Shown: positions 50,669-60,370, numbered from the stretch's first letter. The stretch is 64,000 bases of DNA from an uncultured Lachnospiraceae bacterium (GCA_958428365.1 CAUAFT010000012.1:27527-91526), one strand, 5' to 3'. The notes: generated by a model not told the origin, from the letters alone. Made by a program: numbers and translations.

Positions 50669-52003
50669 CTACTTTTTTTCCATGTTGGCAAATTTTGTGT
50701 ATTGCGGCAGCCATACCAGGTTCACGGTTCCGATGGGACCGTTTCTCTGCTTGGCAATGTTGATCTCCGCAATTCCCTTCATGTCGCTGTCTTTATTGTA
50801 ATAGTCGTCGCGATAGATGAACATTACCACGTCGGCATCCTGCTCGATGGCTCCCGACTCTCTTAGATCGGAGAGCATTGGACGGTGTTCCGGCCTCTGC
50901 TCTACGGCACGGCTGAGCTGCGACAGGGCGATAACGGGAACGTTTAATTCTCTGGCTAAGGATTTCAGGGAACGGGAGATATCGGAGATCTCCTGCTGTC
51001 TGGAATCGGTATTTCTGCCGGAGCTTGTCATCAACTGCAGATAGTCGATGATGACCAGTTTTAGATCATGTTCTAATTTATACTTCCTGCATTTACTCCG
51101 AAGCTCTGAGATGGAAATACCCGGCGTATCATCGATGATGAGCTTGGATCTTCCGATGGTTCCAGCTCCCTCAATGAGCTTCTCCCAGTCGGAATCCGCC
51201 AGATTACCAGAACGCAGAAGCTGCGCGTCCACATGGGATTCCAGAGCAAAGAGACGGTTGACCAACTGCTCCTTGGACATCTCCAGACTGAAGATCGCCG
51301 TGCACTCGTCCTCGTGAAACGCCACATACTGAGCGATGTTCAAAACGAACGCCGTCTTTCCCATGGACGGTCTCGCCGCCACAAGGATCAGATCCGAAGG
51401 CTGAAGTCCAGACATCTTATAGTCCAGATCTATAAAGCCTGTGGGAATGCCTGTGACATTTCCCTTGGTCTTTGCCGCCATCTCTATTTTTTCCAGGGCA
51501 TTTAAGACCACATCCTTGATGGGAACATAATCCCCTCCGCCCTGGCTCTGTAAAAGACTGAAAATATTTTTTTCCGTGTCTGCTAAAATATCCTCCACCG
51601 AATCCGTCTGAGCATAGGCGGCATTCTCTATGGTCTCCGTGGTGCGGATCAGATTGCGGAGCAGGGATTTCTCCCTGACGATATTGGCATAATGTCTCAC
51701 ATTCGCCGAGGTAGGCACCGCCGCCACCAGATCTCCCACATACTCCAGACTGCTGATCTCCGGCGGTACATTCTTTTCCTTTAACCGATTCTGCAAGGTT
51801 ACCAGGTCTACGGGCTTTCCGTCGTTGAACAGCTCCAGCATGGCTGCAAAAAGCATTCCGTACTGCTTGTGGTAAAAATCCTCTTCTGTCAAAATCTCCG
51901 AGGCTGCCATGATCGCCTCCCGGTCCATGATCATGGAACCGACTACGGACTGCTCCGCTTCCAGGCTGTTAGGCATGACCCTCTTGATCACGGTTTCTTC
52001 CAT
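50669..52003 (-). CDS. dnaB: Replicative DNA helicase DnaB
   Basis: 444 residues. N-terminal primase-interaction domain (PNSLEAEQSVVGSMIMD), RecA-like domain with Walker A ARPSMGKTAF near residue 205 and Walker B KLVIIDYLQLM, plus FRDDYYN-type arginine-finger region (FIYRDDYYNKDSD). Unwinds DNA at the fork. Last gene of the gdpP-rplI-dnaB run, a conserved Firmicute order. Confidence 0.97.
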   Translation of the reverse strand: MEETVIKRVMPNSLEAEQSVVGSMIMDREAIMAASEILTEEDFYHKQYGMLFAAMLELFNDGKPVDLVTLQNRLKEKNVPPEISSLEYVGDLVAAVPTSANVRHYANIVREKSLLRNLIRTTETIENAAYAQTDSVEDILADTEKNIFSLLQSQGGGDYVPIKDVVLNALEKIEMAAKTKGNVTGIPTGFIDLDYKMSGLQPSDLILVAARPSMGKTAFVLNIAQYVAFHEDECTAIFSLEMSKEQLVNRLFALESHVDAQLLRSGNLADSDWEKLIEGAGTIGRSKLIIDDTPGISISELRSKCRKYKLEHDLKLVIIDYLQLMTSSGRNTDSRQQEISDISRSLKSLARELNVPVIALSQLSRAVEQRPEHRPMLSDLRESGAIEQDADVVMFIYRDDYYNKDSDMKGIAEINIAKQRNGPIGTVNLVWLPQYTKFANMEKK

Positions 52004-52018
52004 GGGAAACCTCCTCTT

Positions 52019-52465
52019 TTACTCTTCTGTCACATGAACCCGCAGGCTTCCCGTCACCTTGGTGTGAAGCCGGATCGGAACGTCATGATATCCCAGAGAG
52101 CGGATCGGCTCCTCCAACTGCATTTTCTTTTTATCCAGCGCAAGTCCGATCTGTTCCTTCGCCGCCGCTGCGATCTCCTTGGTGGACACAGAACCAAAGA
52201 TTTTTCCACCTTCTCCGGTCTTGATCTTAACCTCTACCACCTTGTCTTCCAGATCCTTTGCGAGAGCCTGGGCTTTTTCCAGATTCTCCTGCGCTACCTT
52301 ATCGGCGTGCTGATTCTGTAATTTCAGATCGTTTAGGTTCTTCGGCGTTGCCTCCACTCCCAGTTTTTTCGGGAGGATCATATTGCGGGCATAGCCTGCG
52401 CTGACTTCCACGATCTCGCCTTTTTTTCCCAAAGATTTTACATCCTGCAATAAAATAATCTTCAT
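52019..52465 (-). CDS. rplI: Ribosomal protein L9
   Basis: 148 residues. N-terminal 23S rRNA-binding domain MKIILLQDVKSLGKKGEIVE and GYARNMILPKKLG, a connecting helix and the C-terminal domain with GGKIFGSVSTKEI. Start shares one base with the gdpP stop. Confidence 0.97.
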   Translation of the reverse strand: MKIILLQDVKSLGKKGEIVEVSAGYARNMILPKKLGVEATPKNLNDLKLQNQHADKVAQENLEKAQALAKDLEDKVVEVKIKTGEGGKIFGSVSTKEIAAAAKEQIGLALDKKKMQLEEPIRSLGYHDVPIRLHTKVTGSLRVHVTEE

Positions 52466-54513
52466 TATTCAATATCTCCTTCTTCTAACATTTCATCCAG
52501 GGTATTCTGAATGATCTGCTTCGCTTCCTCCACGGAACAGTCCGTAAGCTGGGCGCCTGCCACATTCAGATGACCTCCGCCGCCTAAGCGCTCCATGATA
52601 AGCTGTACGTTGATCTCGTCAATGGAACGGGAGCTGACATATATTTTCCCCTGATACTCGCTCAATACGAAAGACGCTTTGATCCCGATGATATTCAAAA
52701 GCTCGTTTGCCGCCTGGGCGCCCACGATGGTAGGACTCTCGATCTTATCCCCCGGACACACAGAAATAGCAAATTTACCGCGATAGACCTCGGCATGGCG
52801 CACCGCTTCCGCTCTCGCCTTATAAGCTCCCATATCGTTGCGCAGCATTTTGCGAACCCTTGTAACCTCGGCTCCGCAGCGTTTTAAATAAGCCGCCGCC
52901 TCGAAGGTGCGGACTCCCGTCTTGGTCATAAAGTTATTGGTATCGATCAGGATCCCCGCATAGATACAGTCCGCCTCGCTTGACTCTAACTTGATCTTTT
53001 CCGCAAAATACTGCAATACCTCCGCAATCATCTCACAGGTCGAGGACGCATACGGCTCAATATAGGAAAGGATCGGATTCTCCACCACGTCGCTGCTCTG
53101 TCTGTGATGATCGAATACCACGATGGACTTGGTTTTATTCAAAAGCTCCGGGCATTCCGTGTAGCCCGGACGGTTGGTATCCACCACTATCACCAGAGAA
53201 TGACTGTCTACCTTATGTAAGGCAGTCTCGCTGCTGATACAAAGATCCACCGGATAGCCCTTATCCTCCGTAAAACATTCCTTCAGCGGACGCAGGGAGG
53301 TGGTCACCTCGTCAATGACAATGTGGGCTTTCTTTCCAAGTACCTTAGCAGCGCAGTAGATTCCAATTGCCGCTCCAAAGGAGTCCACGTCGGCGATCCT
53401 GTGACCCATGACAAAGACCTGGTCTCTGCTCTCGATCAGCTCTCGTAGCGCCTCCGCCTTGACTCTCGCCTTTACCCTGGTGTTTTTCTCCACCTTCTGG
53501 GACTTTCCGCCATAATAAGTGATCTGGTCTCTCTCCTTGATCACGACCTGATCCCCGCCTCGTCCCAGCGCCAGATCGATCGCGGCGCGGGCATACTCAT
53601 AATTTTGGTTGTAAGTACCGGAATTATAACCGATTCCAATACTGAGGGTAGCTGACATCTCATTGCCCACCTTCACGGTCTTAACGTCCTCAATGAGACT
53701 GAATTTATCCTTTTCCAGCTCCTCCAGATATTTGTGCTTGAAAACCACAAAATATTTGTCTTTCTCGATCTTTCGCACAAGGGCGTCCACATTAGAAAAA
53801 TATTTGTTGACTTTTCGCTCGATCAACGCCGCCAAAAGAGAACGCTTCACATCTTCGACACTGTCCAAAACCTCGTCATAGTTGTCGATATAGACCAGGG
53901 ACGCCACCAGCCTCTGTTCCTCATTTTCCCGGATGTAGGATCTTAAGTCCGTCTCATCAAAGAGATAGAGGACTGTCAGAAAATCGTCCCCCTCCTCCAG
54001 AGACACGATGCCGTTCTCCGGTAAAATGCTCTCAAAATACATTTTTTTCAGATGCACCCGGTAGTATCTCTCGTCCATGGTGACGGAGACATCCAGCACA
54101 TCCTCTTTTTTCTGTAAGATCTCTTTTGTCAGCGCCGGAAAAATGCCGTTGATGGTCTTATGATAGGTCTTTTCTTTTCCGGTAATCTCTGAAAACTGCT
54201 GGTTCAGCCACAGGATCTTTCCATCCTGATCCAAAAGCGCATAGGGGATCTCAAATTCCTCCAACAGCTTCTTCTGTACGCTTCCATACTGGGTGGCAAA
54301 GGTAATCAGCTCATTGACCAGCACAGGCTTATTGTGGTTATAGGACAGGGATACCACGATAAAATAAATTAAGGTGAACCCCGTCACAACAAAACCGGAT
54401 TTTGTGTTGATCATGTAGATCGGTATATTGAGAAGCGCCAGCAATATCGTCAGAAATAACGGCCAGTACATATAGTTGCGCAGCCGTCCTTTTAATTTTA
54501 TATTCTGTTTCAT
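52465..54513 (-). CDS. gdpP: Cyclic di-AMP phosphodiesterase GdpP (DHH/DHHA1)
   Basis: 682 residues from ATG 54513, which follows AAGGAGAAGAA. Two N-terminal membrane helices (WPLFLTILLALLNIPIYMI and the next), a PAS domain (LDQDGKILWLNQQFSEITG), a degenerate GGDEF domain (LSIGIGYNSGTYNQN), then DHH with VMGHRIADVDSFGAAIGIY and VVFDHHRQSS and DHHA1 with GGGGHLNVAGAQ. It degrades c-di-AMP at the membrane. Conserved neighbour of rplI and dnaB. Confidence 0.95.
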   Translation of the reverse strand: MKQNIKLKGRLRNYMYWPLFLTILLALLNIPIYMINTKSGFVVTGFTLIYFIVVSLSYNHNKPVLVNELITFATQYGSVQKKLLEEFEIPYALLDQDGKILWLNQQFSEITGKEKTYHKTINGIFPALTKEILQKKEDVLDVSVTMDERYYRVHLKKMYFESILPENGIVSLEEGDDFLTVLYLFDETDLRSYIRENEEQRLVASLVYIDNYDEVLDSVEDVKRSLLAALIERKVNKYFSNVDALVRKIEKDKYFVVFKHKYLEELEKDKFSLIEDVKTVKVGNEMSATLSIGIGYNSGTYNQNYEYARAAIDLALGRGGDQVVIKERDQITYYGGKSQKVEKNTRVKARVKAEALRELIESRDQVFVMGHRIADVDSFGAAIGIYCAAKVLGKKAHIVIDEVTTSLRPLKECFTEDKGYPVDLCISSETALHKVDSHSLVIVVDTNRPGYTECPELLNKTKSIVVFDHHRQSSDVVENPILSYIEPYASSTCEMIAEVLQYFAEKIKLESSEADCIYAGILIDTNNFMTKTGVRTFEAAAYLKRCGAEVTRVRKMLRNDMGAYKARAEAVRHAEVYRGKFAISVCPGDKIESPTIVGAQAANELLNIIGIKASFVLSEYQGKIYVSSRSIDEINVQLIMERLGGGGHLNVAGAQLTDCSVEEAKQIIQNTLDEMLEEGDIE

Positions 54514-54660
54514 TTCTTCTCCTTCATGCGTCTGTGCTCTACGCACAACGCCCCGTCGCCTTTCATGCCAATGGGCAGGCTATGGGTGAATATAATCCTT
54601 ATAAGTATAGCATTAAAACCTTTATAATTAAAGCATTTTTTGCAGTTCCGGAAAATCAAA

Positions 54661-54693
54661 GACCCCATACCACAAATAATTGGGTATGGGGTC
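54661..54693 (-). terminator. Terminator of the rpsF-ssb-rpsR operon
   Basis: 11-bp stem GACCCCATACC with its complement, followed on the minus strand by TTTGATTTT, about 20 bases past the rpsR stop. Confidence 0.8.
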
Positions 54694-54714
54694 ATACATT
54701 CTACCAGATATAGA

Positions 54715-54975
54715 TTAGTCTGTCACATATGGCATTAATGCAACGTGACGTGCTCTCTTGATTGCTACAGTGAGCGCTCTCTGATGTTTTGCACAGTTGC
54801 CTGTGATTCTTCTTGGTAAGATTTTACCTCTCTCAGAGATATATCTTTTTAATTTATTCACATCTTTGTAGTCGATTACATTGTCTTTTCCACAGAAAAC
54901 ACATACTTTTTTTCTCTTATGTGGCGCTCTTCTTCTCATTGGAGCATCGCTTTTCTCTGCTTTATTGTAAGCCAT
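54715..54975 (-). CDS. rpsR: Ribosomal protein S18
   Basis: 86 residues. The core VIDYKDVNKLKRYISERGKI and PRRITGNCAKHQR is intact. It carries the N-terminal CVFCGKD Cys pair, the zinc-type (C+) form with partner Cys in GNCAKHQ. AGGAGG precedes the ATG. Third gene of rpsF-ssb-rpsR. Confidence 0.97.
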   Translation of the reverse strand: MAYNKAEKSDAPMRRRAPHKRKKVCVFCGKDNVIDYKDVNKLKRYISERGKILPRRITGNCAKHQRALTVAIKRARHVALMPYVTD

Positions 54976-54992
54976 GATCTTTACCTCCTGTT

Positions 54993-55433
54993 TTAGTTAA
55001 ATGGTAATTCTTCGTCGATTCCGTCCGGAATGTTCATAAAGCCGTCTCCCGCCGCACTGCTCGGCGCCGGTCTCTCTGCCGGGGCAAAACCTGCATTGCT
55101 GTCGCTTGCCGCCTTGCTCTCTGCAAATTCCTGTTCCTCTACCACAACGTCGGTGGTGTAGACTCTCTGTCCGTCCTTATTGGTATAACTTCCGGTCTGG
55201 ATACGTCCGGTAATTGCAATCTTGATTCCTTTGCGGAAATATTTCTCCGCGAACTCGCCCTGACGTCCGAAGGCAACGCAGTTGATAAAATCAGCGGTCT
55301 GCTGATCTCCGTCGCGTCTGAATCTTCTGTCTACTGCGAGCGTATATCTTGCTACGGCTGTGGACTGCTCACCCTGGGAGTAACGTACTTCCGGGTCTCT
55401 GGTCAGTCGTCCCATAAGTATTACCTTATTCAT
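54993..55433 (-). CDS. ssb: Single-stranded DNA-binding protein
   Basis: 146 residues. OB-fold with MNKVILMGRLTRDPEVRYSQ and DFINCVAFGRQGEFAEKYF, a flexible linker and an acidic C-terminal tip (DGIDEELPFN) that recruits replication partners. Between rpsF and rpsR as usual. Confidence 0.97.
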   Translation of the reverse strand: MNKVILMGRLTRDPEVRYSQGEQSTAVARYTLAVDRRFRRDGDQQTADFINCVAFGRQGEFAEKYFRKGIKIAITGRIQTGSYTNKDGQRVYTTDVVVEEQEFAESKAASDSNAGFAPAERPAPSSAAGDGFMNIPDGIDEELPFN

Positions 55434-55452
55434 GCGGTTTCCTCTTTTCTAT

Positions 55453-55743
55453 CTATGCCTCGTCTGCTCTAACGCATAAGAAACGAAGAACGTTGTCCAT
55501 GATACGAACGTTTGCTTCTATCTGAGCCGGAGCATCTGCTTCAGCGTCAAACTGAATGAAGTAATAAAATCCTTCTCTCATTTTCTGAATTTCGTAAGCT
55601 AATCTCTTCTTACCCCACTCATCAACATTTGTGATCGTGCCGCCAAAACGTGTGATGTATTCTTTGGCTTTCTCTACGACTGCTGCTCTGGCATCGTCTT
55701 CGATCTTGGCATTCACAACGAGTGCTAATTCATATTTGTTCAT
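55453..55743 (-). CDS. rpsF: Ribosomal protein S6
   Basis: 96 residues from ATG 55743 (MNKYELALVVNAK) behind AGGAGG; the frame extends upstream without support. The core WGKKRLAYEIQKMREGFYYF is characteristic. First gene of rpsF-ssb-rpsR. Confidence 0.97.
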   Translation of the reverse strand: MNKYELALVVNAKIEDDARAAVVEKAKEYITRFGGTITNVDEWGKKRLAYEIQKMREGFYYFIQFDAEADAPAQIEANVRIMDNVLRFLCVRADEA

Positions 55744-55846
55744 GCTTGTTGTACCTCCTTTTGGTCTCTGGCCCCTGCCTTTTCGCGGGAGCAAGGAATT
55801 AATAATATATCACGAGGTTATATAATACCACGGATTTTCTTGTTTT

Positions 55847-56047
55847 TCAAGCATTTTTTTCCTTTTTTGTGAGAGCCTTTGTGTTATTTTCCACAATACG
55901 GCGGGCGATCATGATCTGATGTCCACAGCCTAAGCACTTTAACCGGAAGTCCGCTCCCACCCGTAAGATCTCCCATTCACTGCTGCCGCAGGGATGTTGT
56001 TTTTTCAGGCGTACGATATCGCCCACTTCATATTGATATTGGTTCAT
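55847..56047 (-). CDS. DUF951 small zinc-binding-type protein
   Basis: 66 residues from ATG 56047, which follows AGGAGGAGCC. The family signature VGDIVRLKKQHPCGSSEWEI and FRLKCLGCGHQIM is present, with three Cys and a His suitable for metal. Conserved in Firmicutes near rpsF or mechanosensitive channel genes; function unknown. Confidence 0.88.
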   Translation of the reverse strand: MNQYQYEVGDIVRLKKQHPCGSSEWEILRVGADFRLKCLGCGHQIMIARRIVENNTKALTKKEKNA

Positions 56048-56111
56048 GGCTCCTCCTGATACGATCATAAATATTTCTATATAATTGTGATTTCTGCATT
56101 TTTATGCGGAT

Positions 56112-56828
56112 CTATTCTATACTCTCAAATACTTTTCCGATACTCTCATGAATCACCAGATCCGCCCTGCCGTCCATCGGTGTTTGGCTCTTGTTGATGA
56201 GTATGAGCTTATCGCCATGATAATAATCGATCAGTCCCGCAGCCGGATAGACTGCCAGGGAGGTGCCCCCGATGATGAGAACGTCGGCGTTGCTGATGTA
56301 GTTCAGTGCTTTCTGCATGGTGTAGTTGTCAAGCCCCTCTTCGTAGAGGACCACGTCCGGTTTGATCTTGCCGCCGCAGTGACAGGTAGGGATTCCTTCG
56401 GATTCCAGGATATATCTGGCGTCGTAGAGCTCATGGCATTTCTGGCAGTAATTGCGGTGAACACTGCCGTGAAGTTCCAGTACTTCCTTACTTCCCGCCG
56501 CCTGATGGAGCCCGTCGATGTTCTGGGTGATGACTGCCTTCAGCTTGCCCTTTGCTTCCAATTCTGCCAGCTTCCTGTGCGCTGCGTTAGGCTTTGCGTC
56601 CAATGCCAGCATCTTGTCGCGGTAGAAACGATAAAATTCTTCCGTCTTTACCATATAGAAGGAGTGGCTTAGGATCGTTTCCGGCGGGTAGTCGTATTTT
56701 TGATTATAAAGTCCGTCCACACTGCGAAAATCCGGGATGCCGCTCTCGGTGGAGACTCCTGCACCGCCGAAAAAGACAATATTGTTGGATTCTTTTATGA
56801 TCGTTTGAAATTGTTCGATTGGGGTCAT
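56112..56828 (-). CDS. NAD-dependent protein deacylase (Sir2 family)
   Basis: 238 residues. NAD-binding FFGGAGVSTESGIPDFRS near residue 20, catalytic ITQNIDGLHQAAG with the HGS His, and the zinc Cys set (CQKC and CHCG). Removes acyl groups from lysines using NAD. The type is a bacterial class U/M or III sirtuin; the exact acyl preference is not readable. Confidence 0.95.
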   Translation of the reverse strand: MTPIEQFQTIIKESNNIVFFGGAGVSTESGIPDFRSVDGLYNQKYDYPPETILSHSFYMVKTEEFYRFYRDKMLALDAKPNAAHRKLAELEAKGKLKAVITQNIDGLHQAAGSKEVLELHGSVHRNYCQKCHELYDARYILESEGIPTCHCGGKIKPDVVLYEEGLDNYTMQKALNYISNADVLIIGGTSLAVYPAAGLIDYYHGDKLILINKSQTPMDGRADLVIHESIGKVFESIE

Positions 56829-56903
56829 TGGGTTTCCTCCTTTTCGTTGATATAGATTATGATTTGTTTTTTCTTGTATTCTTTGTTGATTTTCTCTTTA
56901 TTT

Positions 56904-57161
56904 TTATGACTTTACATGATGGTAGAATTCTTTTAACTCTGCTTTTCGTTCCGGTGAAAGCTCTGTCTTTTTGACTCCCTGAATCGCACCTTCTAATGCC
57001 AGAAGCCTGTGGATACAGGCAGATTCATCCATTGCCCGAATCTTCAGCCATGCCTGCTCTGCACCTGTGGCTGTCAATTCTTCCACTGTGTTAATTCCAA
57101 CCTCGTGCAACTGACGTTTTAGTTCCTTTCCAATATTGGGAAGCTTTGTTAATTCACCCAT
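56904..57161 (-). CDS. TfoX/Sxy C-terminal domain protein
   Basis: 85 residues, entirely the TfoX C-terminal helix-hairpin-helix-like domain (LPNIGKELKRQLHEVGINTVEELTATG split across two helices). No N-terminal TfoX domain, as common in Firmicutes. In gamma-proteobacteria TfoX promotes competence; the role of the lone domain is unknown. GGAGG precedes the ATG. Confidence 0.88.
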   Translation of the reverse strand: MGELTKLPNIGKELKRQLHEVGINTVEELTATGAEQAWLKIRAMDESACIHRLLALEGAIQGVKKTELSPERKAELKEFYHHVKS

Positions 57162-57169
57162 AATACCTC

Positions 57170-57670
57170 CTATCTGCTCCTTCTATAACGAAGCTCCGTC
57201 ACCTTTGTTCCCTCTACACTTCGCTTTATTCCATCCGGGATAAACCCGTTTTTCTCATAGAATCTGCGAGCTGGGAGATTATCTTCTATCACCCATAGGA
57301 AGATGTCTTTTTGATGAGATGCTTCCCCCTCTTTGATCAAAAATGTTATCAATTTTTGCCCGATTCCTTCTCCCTGAAAAAAAGGTTCCACATAAAGTTC
57401 ACACACTTCCAGGCTATCGGGTTCTTCCGCCAGACTTTTTCTGCGCATCATTCCCTTGACAATGCCGTCATCATACACGACGACCTCCTTCAATCGTCCG
57501 GGATTCTCTCTGTATTCTTCTATAATATAAGATACCTGCAAATCACAAAAAGAACCAATATCGTCCTCAAAATAAGAGCGATATGCAACCCTCTTTCCAA
57601 ATACAAGTATCTCCGCTATTCTGGATATGTCCTCCATTGATGCGGCTCTAATCGTGAATGGCTGTTCCAA
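57170..57670 (-). CDS. GNAT-family N-acetyltransferase
   Basis: 166 residues from a TTG at 57670, behind TGGAGA; no better start is visible upstream although the frame is open. GNAT motifs: YVEPFFQGEGIGQKLITFL (acetyl-CoA loop) and LPARRFYEKNGFIPDG. Substrate unknown. Eight bases before the TfoX-domain gene. Confidence 0.85.
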   Translation of the reverse strand: MEQPFTIRAASMEDISRIAEILVFGKRVAYRSYFEDDIGSFCDLQVSYIIEEYRENPGRLKEVVVYDDGIVKGMMRRKSLAEEPDSLEVCELYVEPFFQGEGIGQKLITFLIKEGEASHQKDIFLWVIEDNLPARRFYEKNGFIPDGIKRSVEGTKVTELRYRRSR

Positions 57671-57807
57671 GATGTTTCTCCAATCTCTATTGCGGTGCCG
57701 GGGTATCATCGCCCCAATACCTGTGTTACAGTAATCATTAATTCTCCCACTCACCGGGATGTTCGTAATTCGCCTGAATAATTTCTCCTATAATATAACT
57801 ACCAACC

Positions 57808-57999
57808 TTATTCCTGACTGCTGCTCACTGCTGTAATGATAGGTTTTCCCTCCCGGTCTAATAAAGGCGTCAGGCCTCCGCTATAACCGGAGAAATGATA
57901 TAAGTAGTTGACGCCAGTCTTTTTGTCCACCCATATTTCCATTCCTTCCATCGTTCCCTGCTTATATGCTCGTTCAAATCTTTCCTCTTTTTTTGCCAT
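57808..57999 (-). CDS. DUF6440-type small protein
   Basis: 63 residues. WVDKKTGVNYLYHFSGYSGGLTPLLDREGKPI is the beta-rich signature of this short family of unknown function. AGGAGGAGG-type site upstream of the ATG. Confidence 0.75.
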   Translation of the reverse strand: MAKKEERFERAYKQGTMEGMEIWVDKKTGVNYLYHFSGYSGGLTPLLDREGKPIITAVSSSQE

Positions 58000-58107
58000 A
58001 ATCCTCCTCCTTTGTTTTAAGTGGCTAAAGAATCTTGATTTTACCTTTCTCTATCAAAAATACGTTTCCTGAAAAAGTCATCTTAATAGCTCCTAAAATT
58101 GTGCGAA

Positions 58108-58656
58108 TCATAATATTAATCCCATTGTAATTTCATCCCGGTATGTCCCATCCTTCAGCCGAAACGCATTCTTGACGCATCCCCACTCTTCGAACCCATA
58201 TTTCCGGTACAGGCTGCGGGCTTTATGATTATCTGCAAATACCCCCAGCTCTACCTGCTCATAACCAAGCTGTTTTGCCATGTCAATGGCTTCCTTTGTC
58301 AGAATATTACCAAGACCTTTTCCCTGAAATTTTTCTCTGATGGCAATTCCAAAACAGGCACGGTGTTTCATTTTCATCTGGCTGCTGTAGGAATAGATCG
58401 TAGCGCTTCCTACTATTTTTTCTCCTATAAATGCGGCTATTCGGATGTCCGTTTCACTCTCCAGACTCTTTTTGAGAAATTCCTTCTCTTCATCCACTGT
58501 CATTGTTATTTCCTCAGGGTAATTTATCATAAAATTTGATTCCTCAGAAGCTAATTTAAAATAGAGGAGCATCTCCTCAGCGTCCTCCTCTTTCGGACTT
58601 CCCAGGGTGCATGGGATATTATCTGTTAAAAATATTTGTTTTTCTTTGTAATTCAT
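58108..58656 (-). CDS. GNAT-family N-acetyltransferase
   Basis: 182 residues. Acetyl-CoA loop IREKFQGKGLGNILTKEAI and the C-terminal NHKARSLYRKYGFEEWG motif are clear; the N-terminus IPCTLGSPKEEDAEEML resembles ribosomal-protein or small-molecule acetyltransferases. Substrate unknown. Confidence 0.88.
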   Translation of the reverse strand: MNYKEKQIFLTDNIPCTLGSPKEEDAEEMLLYFKLASEESNFMINYPEEITMTVDEEKEFLKKSLESETDIRIAAFIGEKIVGSATIYSYSSQMKMKHRACFGIAIREKFQGKGLGNILTKEAIDMAKQLGYEQVELGVFADNHKARSLYRKYGFEEWGCVKNAFRLKDGTYRDEITMGLIL

Positions 58657-58674
58657 TTATTTTTTACCACAAAT

Positions 58675-58926
58675 TTATCCTTTCAGTCCTCTTGCTTGCC
58701 TATCCATATCTTCAATAACAATATCATAAATCTCCCCGATACTTGAACAATATTCTAACACTTTCCACGGCTCATTTGTATGAAAATGAATTTTTATCAA
58801 TTCTTCATCTCCAACAGCCAATAAGCAATCGCCTTTGAAATGGTTCGTAAAATATTCACTTATTTTATCCTCATCAAGATTCTTTCCTTCTATCAAAAGT
58901 TGTGTGTCATACTTAAATTCCAACAT
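58675..58926 (-). CDS. Stand-alone C-terminal domain of FakA/YloV type
   Basis: 83 residues. FEFKYDTQLLI-like start (MLEFKYDTQLLIEG), then HFKGDCLLAVGDEELIKIHFHTNEP and a GEIYDIVIEDMDRQ end match the last domain of fatty-acid kinase FakA, whose full protein exceeds 500 residues and has an N-terminal DhaL kinase domain. That kinase domain is missing here. The gene has a GGAG-type site. It may be a relic or a deliberate small subunit; a DegV/FakB-like protein follows upstream at 59317. Confidence 0.7.
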   Translation of the reverse strand: MLEFKYDTQLLIEGKNLDEDKISEYFTNHFKGDCLLAVGDEELIKIHFHTNEPWKVLEYCSSIGEIYDIVIEDMDRQARGLKG

Positions 58927-59316
58927 ATCTTTTCCTCCATAAATCCCAATTTTTCTAAAATCATTGATATTTTATATGATAACCGATGTGACATAGAACC
59001 CGCAAGCCATTCCACAGGAATTTTGATGCTGATACTGTATGGTTGTCTATTAACCAGTTGACAGAGAGTCTGAAATCCTTATTAAATTAAAACATAGAAA
59101 AGCATTCATTGTCTGACTGATATGCCCTCTGTCTACTTTAGAGATATCATATCAAGCTGCCAACGAACGCTTTTCTTCTTAATCCTTAATTAACAATATG
59201 TAACTAACTCTTTTTATATTGAACATGTCTGCAACATGGCATTTGATTCCTTTATCCTCTGGCTGTCTAAGGAACCCTGCCTGCCGCCGGAACCTTCTAA
59301 GAAATAGAGATAGAAT
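58927..59316. other. 390-bp gap between the lone FakA-type domain and degV
   Basis: No convincing reading frame, terminator or known RNA was found. Frames present on the minus strand show no DhaL/FakA kinase motifs, so no obvious remainder of a longer gene is visible. Confidence 0.5.
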
Positions 59317-60186
59317 CTACTCTCTGAGCATCCCGCAGATTCCAATTCCCGCTGCATCAATTCCCACATGGGAGGCAATACTGCATGACAACGGCGTATA
59401 GGTAACATCCACCCAAGGAAAGGCATCCTGTACCGCCCTTCTCCAGGCATCTGCTCTCTCTGGATCCACCAGGGTTCCCGCCACATTAATACTGATTTTT
59501 TCAGGTACATAATTCTTAAATCTACTCTCAAAATCCTTCTGGATTGCATCTATCATCTTCTTTTCACACTGCTTCATCCCACGGCATTTTGCGTAGGCAT
59601 CTAATCTCTCTCCCTGAATCGTAAGAACCGGCTTAATATTCAAAGCAGAGCCAAGCGCCGCAGCTACAGGGGTAATCCGTCCGCCCTTTTTCAACTGCTC
59701 CAAAGAATCAACTGCCACATAGATGCTGGAATCGTATGCGGTGCGCTCCAGCTCCTCTTTGATCTGCTTTGCGCTACGTCCCCGGTCTGCTAAGTATTTT
59801 GCATCCAGAACTGACTCTCTTAAGGTAACGGAAATCCTGTGATTGTCTACGACCTGTACCCTTCCTTCATATTCCAGAGACATCTGCGTTGCATTATCAC
59901 AGGTACCGCTCAGTCCGCTGGACATCGGAATATACACAATTTCCTCATACCCCTGTAGAAAAATATCATCCCACATATCCAGTATGACGCCGGGTGAGGG
60001 CTGGGAGGAGGATATCTCCCGATTCTGTCTTATGCTTTCGTATAAGTCTTCCTGGGTAAAATCCACACTCTCACAATAACTCTCGCCATCAATGATGACC
60101 GGCATAGGTATCACAAAAATATTCAACGCTTTTCCCTCTTCCACGGTAATACTGCTGTTACTGTCTGTTAATATTGCTGTTCTCAT
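59317..60186 (-). CDS. DegV-family fatty-acid-binding protein
   Basis: 289 residues from ATG 60186 (MRTAILTDSNSSIT), placed six bases after GGAGAG. DegV/FakB fold with TDSNSSI near the start, SSQPSPGVILDMWD (the SxPSP fatty-acid head-group site) and GGRITPVAAALGSALNIKPVL. FakB-type proteins present fatty acids to the FakA kinase. Divergent from a TetR-type gene with operators between. Confidence 0.93.
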   Translation of the reverse strand: MRTAILTDSNSSITVEEGKALNIFVIPMPVIIDGESYCESVDFTQEDLYESIRQNREISSSQPSPGVILDMWDDIFLQGYEEIVYIPMSSGLSGTCDNATQMSLEYEGRVQVVDNHRISVTLRESVLDAKYLADRGRSAKQIKEELERTAYDSSIYVAVDSLEQLKKGGRITPVAAALGSALNIKPVLTIQGERLDAYAKCRGMKQCEKKMIDAIQKDFESRFKNYVPEKISINVAGTLVDPERADAWRRAVQDAFPWVDVTYTPLSCSIASHVGIDAAGIGICGMLRE

Positions 60187-60219
60187 ATTCATCTCTCCGT
60201 AATGATATATTTTTCTTCG

Positions 60220-60272
60220 TTGACATACTTTTTTAATCTGATACAATTATATCAGATATAAATGTATCAGAT
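60220..60272. promoter_or_regulatory. Divergent degV/tetR promoters with TetR-type operator
   Basis: Inverted repeat ATCTGATACA (60236-60245) and TGTATCAGAT (60263-60272), perfect over 10 bases. It overlaps a plus-strand promoter (TTGACA 60220-60225, 16-base spacer, TACAAT 60242-60247) for the TetR gene and a minus-strand extended -10 (TGATATAAT, hexamer 60246-60251) for degV. A third near-identical half site lies at 60323-60332. Confidence 0.7.
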
Positions 60273-60370
60273 TGTACATCATCTTACAATACCGGAACAT
60301 GAGTCAATTTCTCAGATTTTGTTTCTGATACAAATAATGAAATTTTGTCTGGAAAGGAATTATTTTTAAG